Source: Candidatus Omnitrophota bacterium (GTDB taxonomy: Bacteria > Hinthialibacterota > Hinthialibacteria > Hinthialibacterales > Hinthialibacteraceae). From it: a stretch of 52,780 bases of DNA. The first letter of the stretch is position 1. Every line of letters begins with the position of its first letter. The notes under the pieces were generated by a model. The model did no database searches. It worked only from the letters and a program-made list of their open reading frames with translations, and was not told where the DNA came from. The position numbers and the translations under genes were made by a program. Positions 25,190 to 34,838 of the stretch are shown piece by piece. The stretch lies in assembly GCA_040755155.1 (NCBI GenBank), contig JBFMBP010000107.1, positions 6,781 through 59,560 of the forward strand, given 5' to 3'.

Positions 25190-25621
25190 AATGTCGCCCT
25201 TTCGCCCATTCTCAAGCCAATAGATAAAAGAGTATGGCTATAGGGGAAAGGTTCCATCAAGGGGAATGAAGGGGATGTTGACTCAAAAAGAGACGGCTTC
25301 GTACGCCAGATATCCGTTTGCCGCTTTTACTTTCTCTTTATAACTCGCCTTAAAAAATGATTTTAACGTCTATTGTATCATAATATTGCATGAAATACAC
25401 GCAGATTGATCTTGAAAAATAATTCAAAAAAATACTTGACAAATAATTCACCGCATATTATTCTATTGCATATCAATTCGGCATGGCGTTAAACAAGGGG
25501 GTGATTCTCAAATCCAATTCATAGCATAAATATGAGAATATAATATTATGATGTTATAACCGCGAAATAACCAAAACCACAGAACATTGCTGTGATACCA
25601 ACATCTATGGAGGAAAAAAGA
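25190..25621. other. Regulatory intergenic region upstream of secreted propeller protein
   Basis: AT-rich and without a gene on either strand. It carries the promoter at 25436-25464 and a leader of roughly 150 bases before the ATG at 25622, preceded by the strong ribosome-binding sequence ATGGAGGAAAAAAGA. I see no recognisable riboswitch in the leader. Confidence 0.5.
25436..25464 (+). promoter_or_regulatory. Sigma-70 promoter candidate
   Basis: A consensus TTGACA at 25436-25441 and TATTCT at 25459-25464 are separated by 17 bases. Transcription would begin near 25471 and read into the secreted protein gene at 25622. Confidence 0.6.
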
Positions 25622-27721
25622 ATGAGAAATATTGCCCCCCCCCCCGCGAAAACCGCTTTTAAAATCACGATGATTCTCTGCTCAATTCTGTCGGTCGCCA
25701 TTCCCGCGTCCGCGCAAACCGACCACCGCATCGTCTTCATCAAAAACCTCATCCAAGACGCGGCGGAAGCGCAATGGACGGACGGCGCCAGTCATCCCCT
25801 CAACTTCAACGGCCTCTCAGGCCCCTACGGAACCGTAAAGCGCGGCCAAAAGATTGGAGGCATCAACGGCTCAGAACCGCCGGTGCGCGGAAAACTCATT
25901 TTCAATGATAACGTATTGGCGGATTCAATCGATATAGAGTTTATGCCAACATTCGGACGACTCAATTCTCAGGTGCGTGGAAAGTATTTAGTTCTTTTGC
26001 CAAAACTTACGCGTATCCAACTTGAATTGTCCTACGATCTATTTTTAGGCAGCGATAGCGAACGCAGTACCGCTGATTTTTATGTTGAAGTCTATGGGAG
26101 AGACGAAAAAGAACCGAATTCTTGGGTAAAAAAAGAGGAAATCCACAAAGAAAATATTGAGGAAGTTCGAAAACTCGCTACTATTAATACGGTTGGCGAG
26201 GAAAATTATTGCCATTTCGTTTACGTCGCTGTTCTCAGTCAATATGCCGGTAAAGAAATCCGTCTAGATTTAGTATCCAATGTTCCGGCGGATGCGTTAG
26301 CCGAGTATAAGGGACGTTGGTTGACGGCAAGACTAGTGGGTTCGACATTCGATTATCGTTTCGTGCCTTTCGAAAGTAAAAATGATCCAACAGTTTCGGC
26401 TAAAACATCCAATCGAATCCCTTCCCCAGCTAATTTATTGCAAGGAACCGGAACCATTTACGAGGCAACGGATTCTATCAATTTGACTAGTGTTAGATTC
26501 TATCCCGATGAAAGTCTGTCGACTGCAAAAATTAAAGGTGGAGATAGTACCGAACGATGGTTTGGTTATCTTTCTGGAACAATGGCTATTGATGGCGCCG
26601 ATGCAGTGGCAAAACAATATGTTTGGGGAGAGATGGCTTTCGATCTCAAGAATTATACGAATTATAGTTTTTATTCGATTTTGGCAGACAATTTGAATAG
26701 CACGCTCCTGAGAGTTGATGCATTAGCTAATATCGCTCCCGCTGCATCAGGAACGCCTTATCTCGTCGCCAAACCCTCATCAAATCCTTATAGATGGGAT
26801 AATTCCTACATCGGTTTCAATTCATCATTCACGACAACCAGCGGTGCGAATAAGTATGTCCATGCTTTTGCTCATGTCGAAGATTGGTATCAATATCCAC
26901 CGAATTATAATGAAGTTGCTCCAACCGATGGCAATCGCGATTGGGCATATATTCGCATCGGATATTGGCGCTCCAGCGCCAATCATGGTTATGATTTTCA
27001 TGCGCAAAAAGCTTCTGGCGATTCCGTATGGAATGGATCATCCTTTGTTTCCGAAGCCTCGCCCATAATCGAATGCTTCATGCCGGAATGGGCGATGACT
27101 TATGATAACCAACAAGTACTTGGAACTGGCAATCCTTCCGTTGTTAAACATCCTACTTCCGGATATTATTATATGTTTTATGCAAGACAGTTGGATAATA
27201 ATCCGGGTAATGGATATGGGAACTATCCACCAAATGTTGGACATAACTGGAATGTAATATGCTTAGCGCGGGCGGCAACAAACGATATTGATGATATTTC
27301 AGGTTATGAGAATAGAACAAATCCTTGGACAAATTACTACAATAATAATGGCGTAACTTGGACGAATGGCAGAGGAGGAGAATCTACGCCAATTATTGAT
27401 GAGCCATCCAATGATTATCGATCCCAACCTAAAGTTCACTACAATGCGAAATTCAACTGTTTCATGATGATTTGCCGAGGACCGGATGGATTTTATATTT
27501 ATACATCCAATGGAACCGATGTTATGGATTGGGGCACTTATCAACTTCTCCTATATGATTATTCCGGAGACATCCAATATTATAATTATCCCTCCTTAAT
27601 CAGTTCATCAGGAGAAGATAATTACGGCAACGATGATTTTCAATTGTATTACGCCTATCGTCCTAGTTCTGGCGGTAGTCATAGCATGGTTCGCCGTTAC
27701 ATTGAATTTTCAGGATATTGA
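25622..27721 (+). CDS. Secreted protein with C-terminal glycosidase-like beta-propeller, poly-C tract in signal peptide
   Basis: The ATG at 25622 follows GGAGG; the upstream start at 25592 is unlikely. Residues 1-40 are a signal peptide ending IPASAQ. Residues about 50-300 are a beta-rich domain with alternating hydrophobic strands and no clear family. From about 380 to the end, features such as SSNPYRWDNSYIGF, GNPSVVKHPTSGYYYMFYA, STPIIDEP and SQPKVHYNAKFNCFMMI recall five-bladed propellers of GH43/GH117-type or arabinanase-like glycosidases, where each blade repeats a W/Y-rich strand set. I could not place the catalytic acids. Eleven C at 25635-25645 lie six codons into the gene and could switch it on and off by slippage. 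Base composition is more AT-rich than in flanking genes. Confidence 0.6.
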   Translation: MRNIAPPPAKTAFKITMILCSILSVAIPASAQTDHRIVFIKNLIQDAAEAQWTDGASHPLNFNGLSGPYGTVKRGQKIGGINGSEPPVRGKLIFNDNVLADSIDIEFMPTFGRLNSQVRGKYLVLLPKLTRIQLELSYDLFLGSDSERSTADFYVEVYGRDEKEPNSWVKKEEIHKENIEEVRKLATINTVGEENYCHFVYVAVLSQYAGKEIRLDLVSNVPADALAEYKGRWLTARLVGSTFDYRFVPFESKNDPTVSAKTSNRIPSPANLLQGTGTIYEATDSINLTSVRFYPDESLSTAKIKGGDSTERWFGYLSGTMAIDGADAVAKQYVWGEMAFDLKNYTNYSFYSILADNLNSTLLRVDALANIAPAASGTPYLVAKPSSNPYRWDNSYIGFNSSFTTTSGANKYVHAFAHVEDWYQYPPNYNEVAPTDGNRDWAYIRIGYWRSSANHGYDFHAQKASGDSVWNGSSFVSEASPIIECFMPEWAMTYDNQQVLGTGNPSVVKHPTSGYYYMFYARQLDNNPGNGYGNYPPNVGHNWNVICLARAATNDIDDISGYENRTNPWTNYYNNNGVTWTNGRGGESTPIIDEPSNDYRSQPKVHYNAKFNCFMMICRGPDGFYIYTSNGTDVMDWGTYQLLLYDYSGDIQYYNYPSLISSSGEDNYGNDDFQLYYAYRPSSGGSHSMVRRYIEFSGY
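25635..25645 (+). repeat. Poly-C tract (11 C) inside the signal-peptide coding sequence
   Basis: An uninterrupted run of eleven cytosines spans codons 5-8 of the secreted protein. Tracts of this length slip during replication; adding or losing one base would shift the frame of the whole protein. Confidence 0.85.
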
Positions 27722-27736
27722 GCAGACTATCTTTTC

Positions 27737-27773
27737 GCGTCTCAGGGCAAAATTATTTTTTGCCCTGAGACGC
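27737..27773 (+). terminator. Perfect 16-bp hairpin between two secreted-protein genes
   Basis: GCGTCTCAGGGCAAAA (27737-27752) and TTTTGCCCTGAGACGC (27758-27773) are exact inverse complements with a five-base loop TTATT. The T-rich part sits within the stem rather than after it. It lies between the stop at 27721 and the next ATG at 27787. It could end transcription or protect mRNA ends on either side. Confidence 0.6.
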
Positions 27774-27786
27774 AGGGAGAAATATC

Positions 27787-29130
27787 ATGGTTAATTTCAA
27801 AAAAATTATAGCTTTATTATTTGTAATTACTTTTGTTTCACAACAAATTGGCTTATGTAATAAGTTGGAAATTATTTCCGTCGGAATGGATGGCAAGCCC
27901 GCAGGCGGCTGCATTAGTTTGGGTGGGATTTCCGATGACAAGAGGTATGTAGTATTCATATCTTTGTCAAACCAAATCGTTCCTGGCGATACGAATTGGG
28001 TATCCACGGATCCTTTTGCGTCAAGTTCGGGATGGGACGTATTCGTCAGAGACCGGCAAGAACAAAAAACTACTCGAATCAATTTGACTAATGAAGGCAA
28101 GCAAATCGAAAAAGGAAATAGCACCAAACCTACTATTAGCGGCGACGGTAACATGATTGCTTATCAATCTGACGCATGGGATATTGTTCCCAGCGATCAA
28201 TCGAGCGGATACGGCGTCTATGACATTTTTGTCCATAATCGGTCGACAAATAAAACAGAAATGATTACTTCATTTTTTCAAGATGACTTTGTTCAGAATG
28301 CTAATGCCTACCAATTTTCATACAATCCATACCTAAGCAAGAACGGAAAATATACTGCTTATACTCATTTTTATATGATAAATGGCGTTGGATCAGGATA
28401 CTCCATTCATCGTTTTGATTTAATTGCGCATAAGGATGAGGCCGCGCTTGACGGCGATTGGAGTTATCCGGCGATTAACGCCGATGGACGGTACATAGTC
28501 GCATCCTCATCATTCTACGTTGGCGTAAAAGATATGGAAACGGGCGAGATCACAGTGATTTCCAAATCCCCTTCCGGCGATTACGCCAATGGCGAATGCA
28601 CTAATCCCCACATCAGCGGCGATGGGCGGTTTATATTATATGAATCTGAAGCATCCAACTTAGTCCCCGATGATCCCCATAAAAGTCCTTATTTGAAGCG
28701 TGGCATCGATAGTTTTATTTACGATCGCGAAACGAAGGAAACAACCCTCGTTTCGTTGGGCGAATATGATTCAACAAGTTATGATAACGGCGCAAGAGGT
28801 TCTTCCTTAAGCCCGGATGGGCGATATGTCATATTTTGCAATTATAATGAAACTGCTACTCCCATTGGATTATATCGATTCGATAGGATAACGAAAAAAA
28901 CGGATCGATTAATCACGGACGCTGAGATTAATCAAGCGTATAATGTAAAAATTATTGGATTCGGCGGTTCAATATCTATTTCTCCCGACAATAAAACAGT
29001 GGTTTTTTTGGGTTGGGGAGATACTTCCGCTTACAGTGTGAAAGATTGGTATAGATCTTATTATCCCACTAATGTTTTCCTTCTCGAACTGGACGACAAT
29101 TCCGAAATCGGCGATTGGCCCCTGCAATGA
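27787..29130 (+). CDS. Secreted WD40/TolB-like beta-propeller protein
   Basis: The 447-residue protein has a signal peptide (MVNFKKIIALLFVITFVSQQIGLC). Repeated propeller motifs follow: SDDKRYVVFIS, DVFVRDRQEQKTTRI, PTISGDGNMIAYQS, DIFVHNRSTNKTEMI, ISGDGRFILYES, SLSPDGRYVIFC and SISPDNKTVVFLG. The D/S-x-D-G-R/K-x-V-x-F pattern repeated six or so times marks a PD40/TolB-type six-bladed propeller. These usually bind ligands or proteins in the periplasm or at the cell surface. There is no attached enzyme domain. A cysteine near residue 24 could be a lipobox-like site (GLC) but does not fit well. AGGGAGA precedes the start. It is probably related in function to the previous secreted gene. Confidence 0.75.
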   Translation: MVNFKKIIALLFVITFVSQQIGLCNKLEIISVGMDGKPAGGCISLGGISDDKRYVVFISLSNQIVPGDTNWVSTDPFASSSGWDVFVRDRQEQKTTRINLTNEGKQIEKGNSTKPTISGDGNMIAYQSDAWDIVPSDQSSGYGVYDIFVHNRSTNKTEMITSFFQDDFVQNANAYQFSYNPYLSKNGKYTAYTHFYMINGVGSGYSIHRFDLIAHKDEAALDGDWSYPAINADGRYIVASSSFYVGVKDMETGEITVISKSPSGDYANGECTNPHISGDGRFILYESEASNLVPDDPHKSPYLKRGIDSFIYDRETKETTLVSLGEYDSTSYDNGARGSSLSPDGRYVIFCNYNETATPIGLYRFDRITKKTDRLITDAEINQAYNVKIIGFGGSISISPDNKTVVFLGWGDTSAYSVKDWYRSYYPTNVFLLELDDNSEIGDWPLQ

Positions 29131-29164
29131 AAGGAATTTATCTTTCGAAATAAAATCGAACTCG

Positions 29165-31732
29165 TTACTTCATCAATGAAAAATCCACTTTCCCATTGAC
29201 GCTTTCGATGGGGTCTGCGTTGAACATAATTACTCCCGCCGTCTTTTCGCCTCGAATGCGGCCGGTCAATAGGCTGGAGAAGACGACGACGCGGTTGCAT
29301 TTGGGAGTGGTTGGGACTGTGATTTGCGCGGGAGCGGTATAGGTTAGGGAATAGGCGTCGTTGCCTTTGTAGATCAACTCGGCGAAATTTTCCAATAATA
29401 TCTGATCGCCGGTTTTCAGCGGCGCGCCTAACGTCGGTGAAGGATCGATCAGGTTGGGATCGTGTTGCAGGCGGATGGTTTGGGGAATGGCTTTTTCCAA
29501 TATCTCGTCGATCATCAACGGCTGGTGCTGCACTGGCCCGCCTTCGGGATGCAGCGCAAGAAAGGAATGGCTGCGCATAGCCGTTCCGGAAGGCAGGGGA
29601 TGCGGGAAACTGACCTTGATAGTTCCTTGCTTATAGTCGCCGTTATCCACGACGCCGATTTCGGCGGGATTCTTGAGATCGACGCCGTGAACGTCGTACC
29701 TCAGCCGCGTTCCGCCAATGAGGCGCAGGGATTCGAATTGTCCATCTTTTAAGCGAATATGGCCGAAGAGGCCGTTAAACACGATGCGGCCTCCATGATA
29801 TTCCGCCGTATATTCCTGATCGCCTTGAATCGTGGAGAGGAAAATATCGCTGCGGTGTTCGCTTTCCACGGCGAACGCCGCCGCTTGAAAATCGCGCTGG
29901 TTGGCTGGCGGGGACAACGGCAGCCGCACGACTCTCGTTTCGGGAAGCAGCGCTGTGCGGAAGATTTCATGCACGGCGGCGAAAAGATCGGCTTCATCGC
30001 CGCCGCTTTCCCGCCGCGTAATGGCGAAGGCGCCGCCCGTCGCGGGGCCGGTCAGAAGTTGGGAGCCTGCCGGATCGACAAACCATAGGCGCTCCGATGC
30101 TTGGTCGAGGTCTTTAGGCTTGAATAAGACAGAATAAACGCCCTGCGCCGAAAAAACTTGGCCTCGCGCGGCTGCGTTGCGGATCGCTGTCAAATCGGAC
30201 GCCGTGGAAGGAAATTGAATCGGCGGCGCGCCGGAAACCTCGCGGATATCGCCAGCGCTGTAGTAGGCGTAATCGTGAACGCGCCCTCCGCGAACGCGGA
30301 ACAGGTCGATGAGAAACGGATCCGCAAGATAGAGCGTACGCTGATAGAAGGCCGCCGGGCCAAGGTTGGGATAGGCGGGACGGTCGGAATATCCGCCAGC
30401 CGCCATAGCGTTGACGAAAGAACCGTTTTCGCCGAAACAATGAAAGGAAGAAATCAGTGCGTTTTGCGGCGCGTTCGGGCTTGGCTCATACGGCGGCTGC
30501 GGCGCGCGGTCGATGACTACGGAGTTGAAGCCGTCCGAATCCGCCTTCTTCTCGAATGAATTCAACGAGCCAAGTTCTGTTCGGATTTCCAAAGCGAGCA
30601 TCGCGCTTTTCTTTTCCTGGCGGGAATAGAGTCCTGTATCGAAATAAACGCTTAACGGTTTATCGGCTAGATTGTTATTGAGGATCGCGGCGCCGGTTTG
30701 CGGCAGAGCCGTCGAAACGCGGGCTGTTGGCAATGCTTCTTCCAAATTCAGTTTCCCCAACAAAAGCGCTTCTCCGCTGCGAGGCTGCGAGCGGTAGATT
30801 TTTTGCAGCAATACGGCGTAATCCGGCGAGCCGAAGACGCGATAGCCCAATTCGAATAAGGCAGCTAGATCCTGCGGTTTGGCCGGGGCGATCATTTGCG
30901 GCGTCTCTCCGGCGGGATAGGCCAACTCCGCCGCTATTTTTAATGGCTTTTCTATAGCGAGAGAATGGTTTTGAAATCCATCCGGAGAAGCGGTCTTCAA
31001 TGCGGCTCCCGCTTTCAGCAAATCCAGAGAAATTTGCGTATGGCTTTCGAACGAAGCGTTTTGAAACAGTCCTTCGCCGGTCAACCCTGTGCGCAGCGAT
31101 TCGGCTAAGCTGGGCAGGTAGGATTCTCCCGCAAGGCTCTTTTGAACAAAACCGGTCGCTCCAAATAACACCCCCGCATAGAGGCGCGCTGATTGTATGT
31201 GAATGGCGGAAAGAGAAGATAAATTATCGGGCGAGCCGGTCAATAGGGTTTGGATAAAATCCACCAAAGAACCGCGCAAGGAGGAGCGATCCGCTTCGCC
31301 CAGTTTTTCCCATTCGGGGATAGCGGTTAAAACGTCATAGGTTTGCAGGAGCAAATGGATATCGCTTAGAGAAACGCCATTTTCCGCGCCGCCAGCGAGG
31401 AGTTTTTTTTCGCGCAGGGAATGGAGCGCATCTTTTAAGGCGGCGGAGGATTGCCGCATCCGCTCTTCGCCGCCGAAGAATGCCGCCTTTACGGCGCCGA
31501 CCCAGGCGCATCGGGCGGGGGCGTCCAAAGCGGTTTTCATTTGGCTGTCGATGACGCCTTCGGACCATCCCGCCCGCTTCGCCTGATCGCGCGCTTCGAT
31601 GACGCCGGTAGCGGTAAAAACAAAAGGAGGGCTGGTTACGGGAACGGGCGACTGCGCTTGAGCCGCCAGGGTGAGGAATTGCAGGAAGCATAACCATCCT
31701 GCGAAGAGTAAATAATATAGGAATTTTTTCAT
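29165..31732 (-). CDS. Secreted heparinase II/III-like protein (putative polysaccharide lyase)
   Basis: This 855-residue exported protein (signal peptide MKKFLYYLLFAGWLCFLQFL, cleavage after AQA) has the layout of heparinase II/III and alginate lyase-like enzymes: an alpha-helical toroid at residues 70-340, then beta-sandwich domains. The best landmark is around residues 405-500. It has FNSVVIDRAPQPP, matching the strand where the family keeps its substrate-binding N-x-V-x-V-D, then YLADPFLIDLFRVRGG and HDYAYYSAGD, matching the family's Hx-Y-x-x-x-S-x-G. Such lyases cut uronic-acid glycans by beta-elimination. The active-site tyrosine cannot be fixed by eye. It stands alone on its strand and converges with the propeller gene. 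It is probably part of a polysaccharide-use set with the sulfatase at 50635. Confidence 0.65.
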   Translation of the reverse strand: MKKFLYYLLFAGWLCFLQFLTLAAQAQSPVPVTSPPFVFTATGVIEARDQAKRAGWSEGVIDSQMKTALDAPARCAWVGAVKAAFFGGEERMRQSSAALKDALHSLREKKLLAGGAENGVSLSDIHLLLQTYDVLTAIPEWEKLGEADRSSLRGSLVDFIQTLLTGSPDNLSSLSAIHIQSARLYAGVLFGATGFVQKSLAGESYLPSLAESLRTGLTGEGLFQNASFESHTQISLDLLKAGAALKTASPDGFQNHSLAIEKPLKIAAELAYPAGETPQMIAPAKPQDLAALFELGYRVFGSPDYAVLLQKIYRSQPRSGEALLLGKLNLEEALPTARVSTALPQTGAAILNNNLADKPLSVYFDTGLYSRQEKKSAMLALEIRTELGSLNSFEKKADSDGFNSVVIDRAPQPPYEPSPNAPQNALISSFHCFGENGSFVNAMAAGGYSDRPAYPNLGPAAFYQRTLYLADPFLIDLFRVRGGRVHDYAYYSAGDIREVSGAPPIQFPSTASDLTAIRNAAARGQVFSAQGVYSVLFKPKDLDQASERLWFVDPAGSQLLTGPATGGAFAITRRESGGDEADLFAAVHEIFRTALLPETRVVRLPLSPPANQRDFQAAAFAVESEHRSDIFLSTIQGDQEYTAEYHGGRIVFNGLFGHIRLKDGQFESLRLIGGTRLRYDVHGVDLKNPAEIGVVDNGDYKQGTIKVSFPHPLPSGTAMRSHSFLALHPEGGPVQHQPLMIDEILEKAIPQTIRLQHDPNLIDPSPTLGAPLKTGDQILLENFAELIYKGNDAYSLTYTAPAQITVPTTPKCNRVVVFSSLLTGRIRGEKTAGVIMFNADPIESVNGKVDFSLMK

Positions 31733-31905
31733 GGTTCCTTTTTGGCGATGATGAATTGACCGATTCGCTTGAACGAAAACGATTGTCCCGCATGGAAGGT
31801 TATGGATGAATTCTCTCTATCCAGCGGCAATTTCATTGGAAAGGATATCATAAACGGGAATAAATGCACAGAATGAGCGATTGGCGAGAGCCATTCGAAA
31901 ATCCG

Positions 31906-32913
31906 TCAACCGCCGATTTGATACATCGAGCGGATAGACCGGACAAAGTCGGCCTCGTTGACGTTATGGCGCTCCGGCTTCGATTGCATGACTTGGCGGA
32001 TGAGCGCCCGCAAATCATCGTCGCTGGCGCCGTTGCGCAGGGGATGGAGCAAGTCCGTTTCCTGGTTCGAGAGAAGGCACGGACGCAGTTTTCCGTCGTA
32101 AGTAAGGCGGATGCGGTTGCAGCGGGCGCAAAAATCCTCCGTAATCGCGCCGATGAATCCCAATTCCCCGCAGGCGCCGGGGATGCGGTAGCGAACGGCG
32201 GGACCAGCGTAAGGATCGCCGTCCAGCGCCGGTTCCAAACCGAACGTTTCTTGCAACTGCCGGCGGATGGCGGCGACAGGCAGCGCGTCTTCCCGCTTCC
32301 ACGGCGTATGCGCTCCAATGGGCATCTGTTCGATAAACCGGACGCTATACTTGGAATGCATCGTCAAGCGGGCGAAATCGGCGATCTCTTCCTCATTCAA
32401 ATGGCGGCGGACGGCGACGTTGATTTTTACCGGTCCGGACAACGTTTCCAATGCGATTTTCAATCCATCCATCACCTGTCCCAGATCGCCGCCGCCGGTG
32501 ATTCTCTTGAATTTCGCCGCATCGAGACTTACCAGGCTGACGTTAATCCGTTGCAGCCCCGCCTGGGCCAGCGCGTCAATTTGTTCAGCGAGGAAATAGC
32601 CATTCGTCGTCAAGCCAAGGTCTTTCAATCCCTCCAATCGGCTCAGTGCTTTGATTAAAAGGGGAAGGTCTCGGCGCAAGAGCGGCTCGCCGCCGGTCAG
32701 GCGGATTTTTCGAACGCCTTCCAGCGTAAAAATGCGGGCGATGCGGATCAATTCTTCCAATTTAAGAGAAACATCTTGGTCCAAGGCGTCTAGCTCGCCG
32801 TCCGGCTTGCAAAAACAGCAACGGAAATTGCACCGGCTAGTAACCGATAGGCGCAAATAAGCGATCCGTCTATCGAAACGATCGGTTAAAGTACGATTCA
32901 TGTCCGTATTCAT
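31906..32913 (-). CDS. moaA: GTP 3',8-cyclase MoaA (molybdenum cofactor biosynthesis)
   Basis: This radical SAM enzyme turns GTP into 3',8-cyclo-7,8-dihydro-GTP with MoaC in the first step of molybdopterin synthesis. The 335-residue protein shows TSRCNFRCCFC with the CX3CX2C iron-sulfur site (Cys 28, 32, 35), TGGEPLLRRDL for SAM binding, TTNGYFL and a C-terminal second cluster (FCARCNRIRLTYDGKLRPC). It ends in the conserved Gly-Gly that inserts into the active site (YQIGG). The ATG at 32913 is favoured because GAGGA lies about seven bases upstream; an ATG six bases earlier would be too close to it. No other molybdopterin genes are in the window. The SLDAAKF variant of the usual SLDTLDP loop is mild. 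Confidence 0.9.
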   Translation of the reverse strand: MNTDMNRTLTDRFDRRIAYLRLSVTSRCNFRCCFCKPDGELDALDQDVSLKLEELIRIARIFTLEGVRKIRLTGGEPLLRRDLPLLIKALSRLEGLKDLGLTTNGYFLAEQIDALAQAGLQRINVSLVSLDAAKFKRITGGGDLGQVMDGLKIALETLSGPVKINVAVRRHLNEEEIADFARLTMHSKYSVRFIEQMPIGAHTPWKREDALPVAAIRRQLQETFGLEPALDGDPYAGPAVRYRIPGACGELGFIGAITEDFCARCNRIRLTYDGKLRPCLLSNQETDLLHPLRNGASDDDLRALIRQVMQSKPERHNVNEADFVRSIRSMYQIGG

Positions 32914-33114
32914 CGTCATTTCCTCGCTCAGGCATCATACTCTTTATTTATGGTGAGATAAAGAAAAAAACGATTGAATCGCGGGAAGCGGCTTCTTATA
33001 ATAAATGCGCCCCATCCAACTATCCCAGTCTCCCAGTCTCCCAGTCTCCCAGTCGCCTTGTCTCCTTGTCGCTTTTAGCGGGTTGCGCTTCGCTTTGAGT
33101 CCACCCTACAAATT
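32914..33114. repeat. Intergenic repeats with 8-bp tandem TCCCAGTC
   Basis: Four exact tandem copies of TCCCAGTC at 33023-33054, followed by CGCCTTGTCTCCTTGTCGC and a GCGCTTCGCTTTGAGTCCACCC half of the GTGGG/CCCAC repeat also seen at 19608 and 50550. It is not a CRISPR array: units are too short and adjacent, without spacers. Confidence 0.75.
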
Positions 33115-34527
33115 TTATTTCCCAATACAAAAGCGAGAGAAGACGATCTCGATGATATCGGGAGTTGAGTACGAGCCATCCAATTCGGCTAGTTCCTGCA
33201 AGGCAAGGCGTAATTCTTCCGCTATGATTTCCAAGGGGGAGGCTTCTTCCAAGAATAGAAACGCCTGGCGGATTCTTTCCTCCATGCGCGACATCAAACT
33301 TTCCTGGCGGGCGTTGACGAGATAGGCCGATCCGGCTTCGGCGGGGAATCGGTTGGCGGTTTCTTTTTCCAATTGGACAATCAAGGCGTCGATCCCGCCT
33401 TCTTTGATGGCGGAAGCGGATATTACCGGCCAAGTCCAATCCTCATCCTCTAGCGAAGAAATCGCTTTGTCCTTCAACAGATCGTACTTGTTGGCTACTA
33501 GAATCACTCCCGCCTGTTCGTTGCTTTTACGCAATTCATCGAGAATGCGGCGGTCGTCCGGCGCAAGACCTTGCGACGCATCGTAGATATACAAAACGAT
33601 AGGCGATGAATTCAATAAACGGAGGGATCGTTGAACGCCAATGGCTTCGATCTCCTCTTGGGTTTCGCGCAATCCGGCGGTGTCGATGAGCGTAAGAGGT
33701 TTGCCGTCCAGTTCGACGACGCCTTCGATGCTGTCGCGCGTAGTGCCGGGATGGGGAGTAACGATGGCGCGTTCGCGTCCCAAGAGGGCGTTGAACAGGC
33801 TCGATTTGCCGACGTTGGGCTTTCCCGCCAGGACGGCGGCGATGCCTTCTTGAAAACGCTGTTCCCGAATCGAACGGCGCTTTAAATCCGCAATCCGCTC
33901 CCAAAGAAGGCGCAAGCCGCTTTTCATCGCCGAACCGGCTGGCGCTTCCACGGCGTCGTCGGGGAATTCGATTTGAGTTTCCACCTCGGCCAAGATGGCG
34001 ATCAACTGTTCCTTAACCTCTCCCAGTTCCTTGGAAAATGCGCCCTCCAGCATTCGCAGAGAAAGCGCCCGCGCCAATTGCGAGCGGCTCTCGATCAAGG
34101 AGTTAACAGCTTCCGCCTGGGCGAGATCCATCTTGCCGTTGCGCACGGCGCGAAACGTGAACTCTCCCGGTTCGGCGAAGCGCGCGCCCTGGCGATGGAG
34201 CAGTTCTAGAATTTTGCGCACAACAACCTCGCCGCCGTGGCAATAAATTTCCATCATTTCTTCGCCGGTATAGGAATGGGGTGCGGGAAAAACCGCTGCG
34301 AGTACTTCATCGGCGATTTCTTGCGTCTCTGGATCAACGATTGCGCCATGAATCATAAGGCGGGGATGTTGGGTAAGGGATTTGCCTTTGGATTGAAATA
34401 GACATTGGCCGATGGAAATCGCTCGCGGACCGCTGAGGCGGATAACGGCGATGGCGCCGCGTCCCGGCGGCGTTGCAACCGCGGCGATCGTATCCTCACG
34501 GAGAAAAATTCCTGCTTTTTTGTTCAT
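33115..34527 (-). CDS. mnmE: tRNA-5-carboxymethylaminomethyl-uridine(34) synthesis GTPase MnmE
   Basis: MnmE with MnmG modifies the wobble uridine of tRNAs. The 470-residue protein has the N-terminal folate-binding domain with TIAAVATPPGRGAIAVIRLSG. A helical domain carries the potassium-stimulated G domain: G1 GKPNVGKSS at 235-243, the K-loop ATPHPGTTRD-like VTPHPGTTRD, G3 DTAGLRE at 282-288 and G4 NKYD. It ends in the diagnostic FCIGK, whose cysteine is catalytic. Size and order match the family. No rpmH, rnpA, jag or mnmG gene lies nearby, so the gene is not in the usual chromosome-origin cluster here. Confidence 0.97.
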   Translation of the reverse strand: MNKKAGIFLREDTIAAVATPPGRGAIAVIRLSGPRAISIGQCLFQSKGKSLTQHPRLMIHGAIVDPETQEIADEVLAAVFPAPHSYTGEEMMEIYCHGGEVVVRKILELLHRQGARFAEPGEFTFRAVRNGKMDLAQAEAVNSLIESRSQLARALSLRMLEGAFSKELGEVKEQLIAILAEVETQIEFPDDAVEAPAGSAMKSGLRLLWERIADLKRRSIREQRFQEGIAAVLAGKPNVGKSSLFNALLGRERAIVTPHPGTTRDSIEGVVELDGKPLTLIDTAGLRETQEEIEAIGVQRSLRLLNSSPIVLYIYDASQGLAPDDRRILDELRKSNEQAGVILVANKYDLLKDKAISSLEDEDWTWPVISASAIKEGGIDALIVQLEKETANRFPAEAGSAYLVNARQESLMSRMEERIRQAFLFLEEASPLEIIAEELRLALQELAELDGSYSTPDIIEIVFSRFCIGK

Positions 34528-34838
34528 AGGATTCGGTTTATAGAGCGTTCCGCTAAAGACGTTATGGTCTATTGAGAACGCCCCCTCACCCTTGCCCTAT
34601 CCCAAAGGGCGAGGGAACAATCGCAAATGAAAGGCGCCCCTACGAAATAATAAAACCCTGAGACAAAACGGATAAGGGATGATACCATTATAAGTGAAAA
34701 GAGTAACGTTTTGCTTATTCTAACGTTTATATTATAGGGGGCGGATGAAGAGGGCAGCCCGCCGTATACTAGCGGCGGCATCGTCTTTGCGAGAAAGGGA
34801 AATAATCTCTCGCTGGCTGTTGTGGAAGGAGAAAAATC
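34528..34838. other. Intergenic region
   Basis: A CCCCCTCACCC...GGGCGAGGG palindrome lies at about 34580-34612. At about 34735 AT-rich sequence TTTATATTATAGG could serve as a -10 region for the small gene at 34839. A minus-strand frame from 34569 to 34970 is not supported because it runs through the palindrome and the small gene. Confidence 0.4.

Noticed and set aside
33023-33054. Possible CRISPR-like array of TCCCAGTC
   Set aside because: Eight-base units directly adjoin with no spacers, and no cas genes are near.
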